Assembly: GCA_021737525.1 (NCBI GenBank)
Contig: JAIPDU010000056.1
Coordinates: 1-8,781 of the forward strand
Length of the DNA: 8,781 nt
From: Desulfohalobiaceae bacterium
GTDB lineage: Bacteria; Desulfobacterota; Desulfovibrionia; Desulfovibrionales; Desulfothermaceae
Direction: 5' to 3'
The notes below the pieces were generated by a model. That model ran no database searches, had not been told where the DNA came from, and was given only the letters and a program-made list of their open reading frames with translations. Position numbers and translations under genes: made by a program. Shown in pieces: positions 1 through 5,302 of this stretch (the first letter of the stretch is position 1; every line of letters begins with the position of its first letter).

Positions 1-20
1 ACATATCACATTCTTCTATG

Positions 21-1949
21 TTACTTCTTGTCCAGTCGCTGCACAGCTTTTTTGATTTCCTCCACCGAGGATTCATCCTCGATAGTGGAAATATCTCCCA
101 ACGCCTCGCCACTGTAAGCCTTATTCAACACGCGCCGCATGATCTTGCCGCTCCGTGTCTTGGGCAGCATCTCCACGAACTCGATGCCCTTGAAGACCAC
201 GACCGGGCCCATGGTGTCCCGCACGTGCTGCAGGAGCTCCTTCTCCAGCTCCGGGGAGGGATCGTATCCGCTGCGCAGGACCACGAAGCCCAGGCAGACC
301 TGGCCCTTCATCTCATCCGGCACGCCCGCGACAGCAGCCTCGCCCACTGCCGGATGCTTAACCAGGGCGTTCTCCACCTCGATGGTCCCGATGCGGTGGT
401 CGGAGATCTTGATCACCTCGTCGGAGCGGCCGGTGAACCAGACGTAGCCGTCCGTGTCCATGCTCGCGGCGTCTCCGCAGTAGTAGGATCCGGCCGAGCC
501 CATGGTCTTCTCCCAGTACTCGTTCTTGTAGTGGTCCAGATCGCCGTACAGGGTGGGCGTCTGCCCCGGCCAGGGCCTGCGGACCACCATGGTCCCCTTC
601 TCTCCTGGAAGCAGGTTCCGTCCGTTGACCTCGTCCACCACGTCCGGGACGATGCCCGGGACCGGGACACAGGCGGAGCCCGGCTTGATGGGCTTGGTCC
701 CCAGGCCATAAGGGTTGGCGAACATGGGGCCGGAGGACTCGGTCTGCCACATATGGTCCATCACTGGGATGTTGTCCTGGAAGACCTCCTTCTGGAGCCA
801 TTTCCAGACCGGGGGATTGAGCACCTCCCCGGCGCAGAAGACCCGTTCCACTGAGGAGATGTCGTGCTTGCGGGCCTCTTCCACCCCGAGCATGGACAAG
901 GCCCGCGCCGCGGTGGGGGAGAACCAGGCCCCGGTCACCTGGTGCGTCTCGATCAGGTCCCACCACATGTCCCGGTTGGGATAGTTCGGAGTCCCTTCGT
1001 AAAGGATGGAGGTGCACCCGGAAAGCAGGGGCTCGTACACGTTGTAGCTGTGGCCCACGATCCAGCCGATGTCCGAGGTGCAGAACCAGACGTCCTCCGT
1101 CTTGCGGCCGTAGATCCAGTCCGCCATGCAATAGATATAGAGCTGGTATCCACCGTGGCACTGCACCGTGGGCTTGGGCTTCTTGGTGGTGCCGGAGGTG
1201 GGCAGGATGAAGAGGTATTCGTTGGCCTCCATCTCCTCGAAGTCGCCGCTCTGCTTCTCACCCTGCTTCAGGAAATCCTGCCAGGCGAGATCCCGGCCCT
1301 TGGTCATCTCCGGCTTGTCCTGTCCCCGCATGAAAACGGCCACGGATTCCACGCCCTTTTCCGAGGACTGCACCCCCTTGTCGAACATCTGCTTGAGGTA
1401 GACCGGCTTGCCCGCCCTGGAGCCCTGATCCTGCACCAGGGCCACCTTGGGGGTGGTCAGATCGATGCGATCCGCGATGGCCCCGGAGGAGAATCCGGCG
1501 AACACGGCCACGTGGATCGCGCCGATGCGGGCGCAGGCAAGCATGGCCGCGGCGGAGTCGATGGACATGGGCATGTAGATCATGACCCGGTCTCCGCGGC
1601 CCACACCCAATGCCCGCAGGGAAGCGGCATACTGCTTCACCAGGTCCAGGAGCTCGTTGTAGGTAATGGTCCGGGTCTCGCCCCGCTCGCCGGAGACCTC
1701 GATAAAGGCCGGCTTGTCGCCCAGGCCCTTGACCACCTTGTGATCCAGGGCGTTATAGCAAATGTTCGTCGTTCCGCCCTTGAACCAGCTGAAGGTGGGA
1801 TAGTCCCACTCAAAAGTCTTCTCCCACGGCTTGAACCAGTGAATGTCTCCGGTTGCGGCCTGGGCGGCCTCGGACCAGAAACGCACCGGATCCTTTTTGG
1901 CGTAGTCCCACATCCGGGCGTAGTCTCTGGTGAACAAGGAATCCGTCAT
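21..1949 (-). CDS. acs: AMP-forming acyl-CoA synthetase (acetyl/propionyl-CoA synthetase)
   Basis: Predicted cytosolic ANL-superfamily ligase of 642 aa, close to the usual Acs length (about 650). It activates a short carboxylate with ATP and CoA to acyl-CoA, AMP and PPi. Visible landmarks: P-loop TSGTTKKPKP at 251-260; DIGWIVGHSY at 293-302; FCAGEVLNP at 371-379; WQTESSG at 401-407; hinge GRSDEV around D510; A8-like ISDHRIG at 515-521; and C-terminal PKTRSGKIMRR with K602, the lysine acetylated in bacterial Acs. The Acs pocket residues V310, T311, V386 and W414 align to I297, V298, A373 and W401. The retained Trp predicts a small acyl substrate, and the Ala predicts that propionate fits. Odd: two P-loop glycines are replaced (K256, P260) and the A8 glycine is D517. 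The ATG at 1949 is chosen over a TTG 15 bases upstream because AGGAGG sits 5 bases before it. As the last gene of a propionate-succinate cluster, propionyl-CoA synthetase is the likeliest role, but acetate use cannot be excluded. Confidence 0.88.
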   Translation of the reverse strand: MTDSLFTRDYARMWDYAKKDPVRFWSEAAQAATGDIHWFKPWEKTFEWDYPTFSWFKGGTTNICYNALDHKVVKGLGDKPAFIEVSGERGETRTITYNELLDLVKQYAASLRALGVGRGDRVMIYMPMSIDSAAAMLACARIGAIHVAVFAGFSSGAIADRIDLTTPKVALVQDQGSRAGKPVYLKQMFDKGVQSSEKGVESVAVFMRGQDKPEMTKGRDLAWQDFLKQGEKQSGDFEEMEANEYLFILPTSGTTKKPKPTVQCHGGYQLYIYCMADWIYGRKTEDVWFCTSDIGWIVGHSYNVYEPLLSGCTSILYEGTPNYPNRDMWWDLIETHQVTGAWFSPTAARALSMLGVEEARKHDISSVERVFCAGEVLNPPVWKWLQKEVFQDNIPVMDHMWQTESSGPMFANPYGLGTKPIKPGSACVPVPGIVPDVVDEVNGRNLLPGEKGTMVVRRPWPGQTPTLYGDLDHYKNEYWEKTMGSAGSYYCGDAASMDTDGYVWFTGRSDEVIKISDHRIGTIEVENALVKHPAVGEAAVAGVPDEMKGQVCLGFVVLRSGYDPSPELEKELLQHVRDTMGPVVVFKGIEFVEMLPKTRSGKIMRRVLNKAYSGEALGDISTIEDESSVEEIKKAVQRLDKK

Positions 1950-2109
1950 AACCCCCTCCTTCAAGTTTCAAGTTCGGCCCTGCCGGCTCCATGCACGCAT
2001 GTCGCGGCATCGAACATCGTTCACCTAACAGCTTGCCGTATTGACATCTTTCTCCGCTCCACGCCTGAAGCTCCAATCACCTCGCATTGGAAGATTTGGG
2101 GGCGACCTG
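1950..2109. other. Intergenic region between sucD and the acyl-CoA synthetase gene
   Basis: This 160-bp gap has no credible gene and no clear promoter on the minus strand. At its sucD end it holds one copy of a post-stop repeat (see 2091-2112). At its other end is a short 7-bp-period stretch, TTCAAGTTTCAAGTTC (about 1960-1975), resembling the stretch before the carboxylase gene. No terminator hairpin with a U tract is seen, so read-through from sucD is plausible. Confidence 0.5.
1955..1960 (-). promoter_or_regulatory. Ribosome binding site of the acyl-CoA synthetase gene
   Basis: AGGAGG followed by five bases (GGGTT) and ATG at 1949. The site overlaps the reading frame that begins at the TTG at 1964, so it argues for ATG as the true start and a protein of 642 aa. 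Confidence 0.75.
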
Positions 2110-2112
2110 CTA
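2091..2112 (-). repeat. Post-stop repeat, copy at the sucD end
   Basis: Reading on the minus strand from the sucD stop: TAGCAGGTCGCC, then CC and AAATCTT. Nearly the same string follows the TAG at 3054-3052 (TAGCAGGGCGCC, CC, AAATCTT), with one substitution and one extra C. A shorter match (TAGCAGGGCGTCC) follows the epimerase stop at 4646. The function is unknown; no terminator fold is evident. Confidence 0.6.
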
Positions 2113-2991
2113 GAGAACGTCGCGGAAGGCCTCGGCACAGCAGACGCCCAGATTGCCCAGATCCTCGCAGACGGTCACCCCGTTCCTCCGCATGGCCTCT
2201 ATCTTGCCGCCGGCGGTGCCGCTGCCCCCGCTGACCACGGCTCCGGCGTGGCCCATGCGACGCCCGGGCGGGGCGGTGAGACCCGCGACAAAGCCCACCA
2301 CGGGCTTGGTCATGCGGCCGGCTGCGAATTCCGCCGCCCGCTCCTCGGCATCCCCGCCGATCTCGCCGACCAGAAGCACACCGGCTGTTTCCGGATCCCG
2401 CTCAAAGGCCGCCAGGGTGTCCAGAAAGCTCGTTCCGTTGACCGGGTCTCCCCCGATGCCGATGCATGTGCTCTGGCCGATGCCCTGCTTGGTCAGCTGG
2501 TCCACCACCTCGTAGGTGAGCGTGCCGGAACGGGAGACCACGCCCACGGGACCTCCCGGCTTGTGAATCACGCCGGGCATGATCCCCACCTTGCACCGGC
2601 CCGGACTGATGATGCCCGGACAGTTGGGACCGATGAGGCGGGTGGGGCTGTCCCGCATGTGGGCCTTTACCCGGAGCATGTCCAGCACCGGGATACCCTC
2701 GGTAATGGTCACCACCGTGTCCATGCCCGCTTCGACGGCCTCCAGTATGGCGTCCGCCGCCAGAGTGGGGGGCACGAAGATCAGGCTGCAGTTGGCCCCG
2801 GTTTCCTGCGCGGCACGGGCCACGGTGTCGTACACCGGAACGCCCTCGACTTCCTGACCGCCCTTGCCCGGTGTGACTCCGGCGACAACTTTGGTCCCGT
2901 AGTCCATGCACTGCCTGGCGTGGAAGCGGCCCTCGCGTCCGGTTATTCCCTGCACCACAACCCGGGTGTTCTCGTCCACGAATATGCTCAT
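2110..2991 (-). CDS. sucD: Succinyl-CoA synthetase alpha subunit
   Basis: A 293-aa protein, the usual SucD length. It is the CoA-binding subunit, carrying the phosphohistidine, of the cytosolic alpha/beta ligase: succinyl-CoA + ADP + Pi to succinate + CoA + ATP. The N-terminal Rossmann CoA-binding domain has QGITGREGRFHARQ at 14-27 and GVTPGKGG at 38-45. GPNCPGI is at 121-127 and VSRSGTLTYE at 152-161. The ligase domain carries the active-site histidine H248 in RRMGHAGAVVSGG at 244-256. The start is ATG at 2991, with a GGAGA-type ribosome binding site about 8 bases upstream; a TTG at 3021 would add ten residues lacking family similarity. It lies 407 bp downstream of sucC instead of being coupled to it, because of the insertion at 3059-3396. 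The related malate-CoA ligase MtkB is an alternative, but the mutase and epimerase context favours succinate. Confidence 0.95.
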   Translation of the reverse strand: MSIFVDENTRVVVQGITGREGRFHARQCMDYGTKVVAGVTPGKGGQEVEGVPVYDTVARAAQETGANCSLIFVPPTLAADAILEAVEAGMDTVVTITEGIPVLDMLRVKAHMRDSPTRLIGPNCPGIISPGRCKVGIMPGVIHKPGGPVGVVSRSGTLTYEVVDQLTKQGIGQSTCIGIGGDPVNGTSFLDTLAAFERDPETAGVLLVGEIGGDAEERAAEFAAGRMTKPVVGFVAGLTAPPGRRMGHAGAVVSGGSGTAGGKIEAMRRNGVTVCEDLGNLGVCCAEAFRDVL

Positions 2992-3028
2992 ATATTGTCT
3001 CCGCCCGACGTTTTGAAGCAATGCGGCA

Positions 3029-3034
3029 ATTATA
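3029..3034 (-). promoter_or_regulatory. Possible -10 box upstream of sucD
   Basis: The minus strand reads an exact TATAAT about 38 bases before the sucD ATG, in a locally AT-rich stretch outside the inserted element. No TTGACA-like hexamer lies 16-18 bases upstream. A second TATAAT lies inside the element at 3093-3088, also without a -35. Either could be chance; sucD would need a promoter if the hairpin within the element stops transcription from sucC. Confidence 0.22.
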
Positions 3035-3054
3035 AGATTTGGGGCGCCCTGCTA
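3034..3054 (-). repeat. Post-stop repeat, copy between element and sucD
   Basis: The minus strand reads TAGCAGGGCGCC, CC, AAATCTT. It matches the sequence following the sucD stop at 2112-2091 apart from one substitution and one missing C. Here the TAG belongs to no gene; it is the displaced second copy of the sucC stop codon created by the target duplication. This supports the view that the repeat originally followed sucC directly. Confidence 0.6.
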
Positions 3055-3058
3055 GGCC
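3050..3058. repeat. Target-site duplication, sucD-side copy
   Basis: Minus-strand GGCCTAGCA, identical to the copy at 3397-3405 that covers the last sucC codons and stop. The preceding base is A in both copies, so the duplication could be 10 bp. Confidence 0.6.
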
Positions 3059-3059
3059 T

Positions 3060-3077
3060 GCCCTTTATCCACAAACA
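3060..3077. repeat. Terminal inverted repeat, sucD-side end of the insertion
   Basis: Plus strand GCCCTTTATCCACAAACA. The reverse complement of 3377-3394 is GCCCTTTACCCACAAATA, two differences in 18. Confidence 0.6.
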
Positions 3078-3143
3078 ATTTATTGCCATTATACATAACC
3101 CGAGAAGATGAAACCTTCGTGTATTCTCCTTTACGGCTTTTTC

Positions 3144-3173
3144 ACCACAGAGATCACAGAGACCACAGAGAAA
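3144..3173. repeat. CCACAGAGA-type inverted repeat, 3' side of the GxxExxY relic
   Basis: The plus strand reads ACCACAGAGATCACAGAGAC followed by CACAGAGAAA. It matches the reverse complement of 3276-3305 with three substitutions and one gap. From memory, this kind of CACAGAGA repeat is commonly found beside GxxExxY genes in many bacterial and archaeal genomes. Confidence 0.75.
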
Positions 3174-3275
3174 TTAGAGCTTGAAACGCTGGATGCCATA
3201 GGCGAGCCTTCGGACATTGAAGTGGACTTCTAACGCACAGCCAATGACTTTTTCCGTAAACGGATCTCTCCTCAT
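3174..3275 (-). pseudogene. Internally deleted GxxExxY (PDDEXK_3-like) gene relic
   Basis: An ATG-to-TAA frame of 33 codons. Residues 2-18 (RRDPFTEKVIGCALEVH) resemble the family N-terminus, in which a T-E-K-[VI]-I-G-C-A-x-E-V-H string precedes the G-x-x-E-x-x-Y signature. Residues 19-33 (FNVRRLAYGIQRFKL) resemble the family C-terminus, N-F-N-V-x-x-L-x-x-G-I-x-R-x. The roughly 90 residues that should lie between, including the signature and the putative nuclease core, are missing, and the join is in frame. So it is a deletion relic and not a frameshifted gene, and it cannot keep enzymatic activity. It lies between CCACAGAGA inverted repeats inside the insertion at 3059-3396. Family assignment is from recalled consensus, with no database search. 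Confidence 0.62.
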
Positions 3276-3305
3276 TTCCTCAGTGCTCTCTGTGTTCTCT
3301 GTGGT
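3276..3305. repeat. CCACAGAGA-type inverted repeat, 5' side of the GxxExxY relic
   Basis: The minus strand reads ACCACAGAGAACACAGAGAG followed by CACTGAGGAA, ending one base before the relic's ATG. Its partner is 3144-3173. The two arms with the 102-bp relic between them could fold into one long stem. Confidence 0.75.
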
Positions 3306-3324
3306 AAGTATCTGACATTAACCC

Positions 3325-3350
3325 TGCACCCACTTTGCAGAGTGGGTGCA
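3325..3350. terminator. Perfect 10-bp hairpin downstream of sucC
   Basis: TGCACCCACT, loop TTGCAG, AGTGGGTGCA: a perfect 10-bp stem with a 6-base loop, about 50 bases after the sucC stop and inside the insertion. On the minus strand it is followed by GGGTTAATG without a U run, so it is not a textbook intrinsic terminator. It could still attenuate transcription or protect the sucC 3' end. On the plus strand a T run (3360-3366) begins only about 10 bases after the stem. Confidence 0.4.
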
Positions 3351-3376
3351 AGGCGATTGCTTTTTCCTTTATTCTC

Positions 3377-3394
3377 TATTTGTGGGTAAAGGGC
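3377..3394. repeat. Terminal inverted repeat, sucC-side end of the insertion
   Basis: Minus strand GCCCTTTACCCACAAATA, the partner of 3060-3077. Confidence 0.6.
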
Positions 3395-3396
3395 AG

Positions 3397-3405
3397 TGCT
3401 AGGCC
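3397..3405. repeat. Target-site duplication, sucC-side copy
   Basis: Minus-strand GGCCTAGCA, covering the end of sucC including its TAG stop; an identical copy lies at 3050-3058. Confidence 0.6.
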
Positions 3406-4565
3406 TTGCCCGCGATGGCGGCGATTCTCTCCGCCGCCTCGCGCAGGCTCCCGGCGGTGTGCAGATCCAGCCCGGACTCGGCCAGGATCCGGCGGCCCTC
3501 GTCCACGTTGGTTCCCTCCATGCGGACCACGATGGGGACCTCCACCCCGACCTGCTCCGCGGCCTGGACCACGCCGCGGGCCAGAACGTCGCAGCGCAGG
3601 ATCCCGCCGAAGATGTTGATCAGCACCACCCGCACATTGTCGTCGGACAGGAGGATGCGGAATCCGTTCTCCACCATCTCCGCGTTCGCCCCGCCGCCCA
3701 CGTCCAGGAAGTTGGCCGGCTCGGCCCCCGCCTGCTTGATAAGGTCCATGGTGGCCATGGCCAGGCCCGCGCCGTTGACCATGTTGCCCACATTCCCTTC
3801 CATCTTGATGTAGTTCAGCCCGTATTCCGAGGCCTGGCGCTCCAGGGGGTCCTCCTCGTCCGGATCCCGGTACTGGGCCAGATCCTGGTGCCGGACCAGG
3901 CCGTTGTCATCGAAGGACATCTTGGCGTCCAGGGCGATGACCTGCTTGTCCGCGGTCACTACCAGGGGATTGATCTCCACCAGGGAGCAGTCGTAGTCCG
4001 CAAAGAGGCGGTAGGCCCGGCCGAGCAGGGCCATGAGCCCCTTGCGCGCCTCAGGGGCGATATCCAGACCGAAGGCGATGCGGCGGCAATGGTGGGGATA
4101 CATCCCCAGCAGCGGATCCACGTGCACGGTAACGATCCGCTCCGGGCTCTGGCGGGCCACCTCCTCGATATCCACGCCCCCGGCGTCGCTGGCCACAATC
4201 GCGATCTTGCCCGCGCTGCGGTCCGGGATGAGACTCAGGTAGAGCTCCTGCTCGATATCCAGGCCCTGCTCCACCAGGAGCCGTTTCACCGGTTGGCCCT
4301 TTTCTCCGGTCTGGTGGGTCACCAGATTCATGCCCAGCATGCCGGAAGCGATGGACTGCACCTCGTCCCTGGAGTGGGCCAGCTGCACTCCTCCGCCCTT
4401 ACCCCGTCCTCCGGCATGGATCTGGGCCTTGAGCACAACCGGGTAGTGGCCCAGATCATCCGCCGCCGCCAGGCCCTCCTCCACGCTGAAGGCGGGAGCA
4501 CCCGACGGCACGGGGATCCCATAGCGGGCGAAGAACTCCTTGGCCTGATATTCATGGATCTTCAT
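3399..4565 (-). CDS. sucC: Succinyl-CoA synthetase (ADP-forming) beta subunit
   Basis: A 388-aa protein, the standard SucC length (E. coli SucC is 388). It is the ATP-grasp and succinate-binding subunit, working with SucD. The N-terminus MKIHEYQAKE is typical. The ATP-grasp glycine-rich segment KAQIHAGGRGKGGGV is at 46-60. SLVEINPLVVT at 194-204 and LDAKMSFDDNG at 212-222 carry the metal-binding Asn and Asp. GNVGNMVNGAGLAMATMD (257-274), FLDVGGGAN (286-294), INIFGGILRCD (316-326) and VRMEGTNVDEG (347-357) form the C-terminal ligase domain. The ATG at 4565 is preceded by GAGGAG at 9 bases. It follows the epimerase stop by 78 bp. In this cluster it would harvest ATP from succinyl-CoA made by the mutase. 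The stop codon lies within the duplicated target of the downstream insertion, so the protein is unaltered. Confidence 0.96.
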   Translation of the reverse strand: MKIHEYQAKEFFARYGIPVPSGAPAFSVEEGLAAADDLGHYPVVLKAQIHAGGRGKGGGVQLAHSRDEVQSIASGMLGMNLVTHQTGEKGQPVKRLLVEQGLDIEQELYLSLIPDRSAGKIAIVASDAGGVDIEEVARQSPERIVTVHVDPLLGMYPHHCRRIAFGLDIAPEARKGLMALLGRAYRLFADYDCSLVEINPLVVTADKQVIALDAKMSFDDNGLVRHQDLAQYRDPDEEDPLERQASEYGLNYIKMEGNVGNMVNGAGLAMATMDLIKQAGAEPANFLDVGGGANAEMVENGFRILLSDDNVRVVLINIFGGILRCDVLARGVVQAAEQVGVEVPIVVRMEGTNVDEGRRILAESGLDLHTAGSLREAAERIAAIAGKA

Positions 4566-4643
4566 GCGCTGTGGCTCCTCACGGAAAATTGAATGGTATG
4601 ATCCTTTTCCTTCCGCTTCCTGTCTTGCATTGCGGACGCCCTG

Positions 4644-5048
4644 CTAGCCCTCCGGGCTGCAGAACTCGGTCAACACCCCGTGGGTGGACTTGGGGTGCAG
4701 GAAGGCCACCTTCTTGCCCCCGGCCCCGGAAACCGGCTCCTCGTTGATGAGCTTGCATCCCGAATCCCGGGCCTGATTGAGCTGACCCTGGATGTCGTCC
4801 GTCTGGTAGGCCACATGATGGATCCCCTCCCCGTTCTTGGCCAGGAACTTGGCGATGGGGCTCTCCTCCGAGGTGGGCTCCAGGAGCTCGATATGGGTGT
4901 CCCCCACATGGAAGAACGCGGTGCGCACCTTCTGCGACTCCACTTCCTCCACCGCCTGGCAGGTCAGACCCAGGGCCTTTTCATAGAAGGCCACGGCGTC
5001 ATCCAGGGACTTGACCGCGATACCCAGATGATCGATCTTGTTCAGCAT
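4644..5048 (-). CDS. mce: Methylmalonyl-CoA epimerase
   Basis: A 134-aa cytosolic metalloenzyme of the vicinal-oxygen-chelate fold. It interconverts (S)- and (R)-methylmalonyl-CoA, linking the carboxylase product to the mutase substrate. The length is typical. Two betaalphabetabetabeta modules are recognisable: DHLGIAVKSLDDAVAFYEK at 6-24 with metal ligand H7; HVGDTHIELLEPTSEESPIA at 47-66; GIHHVAYQTDD at 75-85 with the histidine pair 77-78; and HGVLTEF at 123-129 with ligand E128. The start is ATG at 5048, with GGGAG 8 bases upstream. The frame stays open a further 72 bases upstream, but there it only translates the 7-bp repeats (NAERRTQNAERR) and is not a real N-terminus. The gene sits between the carboxylase and sucC, matching pathway order. 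Confidence 0.95.
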   Translation of the reverse strand: MLNKIDHLGIAVKSLDDAVAFYEKALGLTCQAVEEVESQKVRTAFFHVGDTHIELLEPTSEESPIAKFLAKNGEGIHHVAYQTDDIQGQLNQARDSGCKLINEEPVSGAGGKKVAFLHPKSTHGVLTEFCSPEG

Positions 5049-5066
5049 AATCCGTCTCCCTCGGCG

Positions 5067-5149
5067 TTCCGCGTTCTGCGTTCTGCGTTCTGCGTTCACC
5101 GTTCCCCGTTCACGGTTCACCGTTCGGGTTCAACGTTGCGCGTTGCGGG
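5067..5149. repeat. Degenerate 7-bp tandem repeat, TTCNGCG type
   Basis: About 12 consecutive heptamers read on the plus strand: TTCCGCG, three copies of TTCTGCG, TTCACCG, TTCCCCG, TTCACGG, TTCACCG, and more diverged units, with one unit shortened to six bases. They lie directly upstream of the epimerase ribosome binding site. Period 7 is out of step with codons. Confidence 0.85.
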
Positions 5150-5161
5150 TGGTCGTCCGTC

Positions 5162-5301
5162 CTCTGATCTCCGACCTCTGATCTCCGATCTCTGACCTCT
5201 GATCTCTGATCTCCGACCTCCGATCTCCGACCTCTGATCTCCGACCTCCGACCTCCGACATCCGACATCCGACCTCCGACATCCGGCATCCGACATCCGG
5301 C
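5162..5301. repeat. Degenerate 7-bp tandem repeat, YTCYGAY type, 20 units
   Basis: Twenty heptamers fill 140 bp on the plus strand (CTCTGAT, CTCCGAC, CTCCGAT, then ATCCGAC and ATCCGGC variants), ending two bases before the carboxylase stop triplet. It shares 27 bases exactly, in inverted orientation, with the array at the right edge of the window (5175-5201 versus 8727-8753). There are no spacers, so it is not CRISPR. Confidence 0.9.
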
Positions 5302-5302
5302 A

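Larger units (their letters stand above)
3059..3396. mobile_element. 338-bp MITE-like non-autonomous insertion between sucC and sucD
   Basis: On the minus strand the segment starts CTGCCCTTTACCCACAAATA and ends in the complement of TGCCCTTTATCCACAAACA, so the ends are imperfect inverted repeats matching at 16 of 18 bases (3377-3394 and 3060-3077). It is bracketed by an exact 9-bp direct repeat, GGCCTAGCA, at 3397-3405 and 3050-3058. This reads as a target-site duplication that includes the sucC stop codon and leaves the SucC protein intact. Removing the element and one duplicate leaves a 60-bp sucC-sucD gap. The element encodes no transposase. It holds a perfect 10-bp hairpin (3325-3350) and a deleted GxxExxY relic flanked by CCACAGAGA inverted repeats. 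One extra C at one end blurs the exact boundary by one base. No known IS family was recognised. Confidence 0.62.

Noticed and set aside
2040..2045. Perfect TTGACA on the plus strand
   Set aside because: No -10 hexamer lies 16-18 bases downstream, and it would drive transcription against sucD.
864..2234. 456-codon plus-strand frame across the synthetase gene and the gap to sucD
   Set aside because: Shadow of the synthetase gene, continuing by chance into the gap; low-complexity composition with no domain.
3108..3233. 41-codon plus-strand frame starting MKPSCILLYGF
   Set aside because: Half of it translates the CCACAGAGA repeat and the rest is antisense to the GxxExxY relic. The minus-strand reading gives family-like residues, so this strand is taken as the shadow.
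3396..4592. 398-codon plus-strand frame opposite sucC
   Set aside because: Exact antisense shadow of sucC, with no recognisable motif.
5049..5120. N-terminal extension of the epimerase (NAERRTQNAERR region)
   Set aside because: It only translates the 7-bp tandem repeat; a proper ribosome binding site and family-typical N-terminus support ATG at 5048.
5067..5301. CRISPR-like array
   Set aside because: Units are 7 bp, contiguous and degenerate, without spacers.
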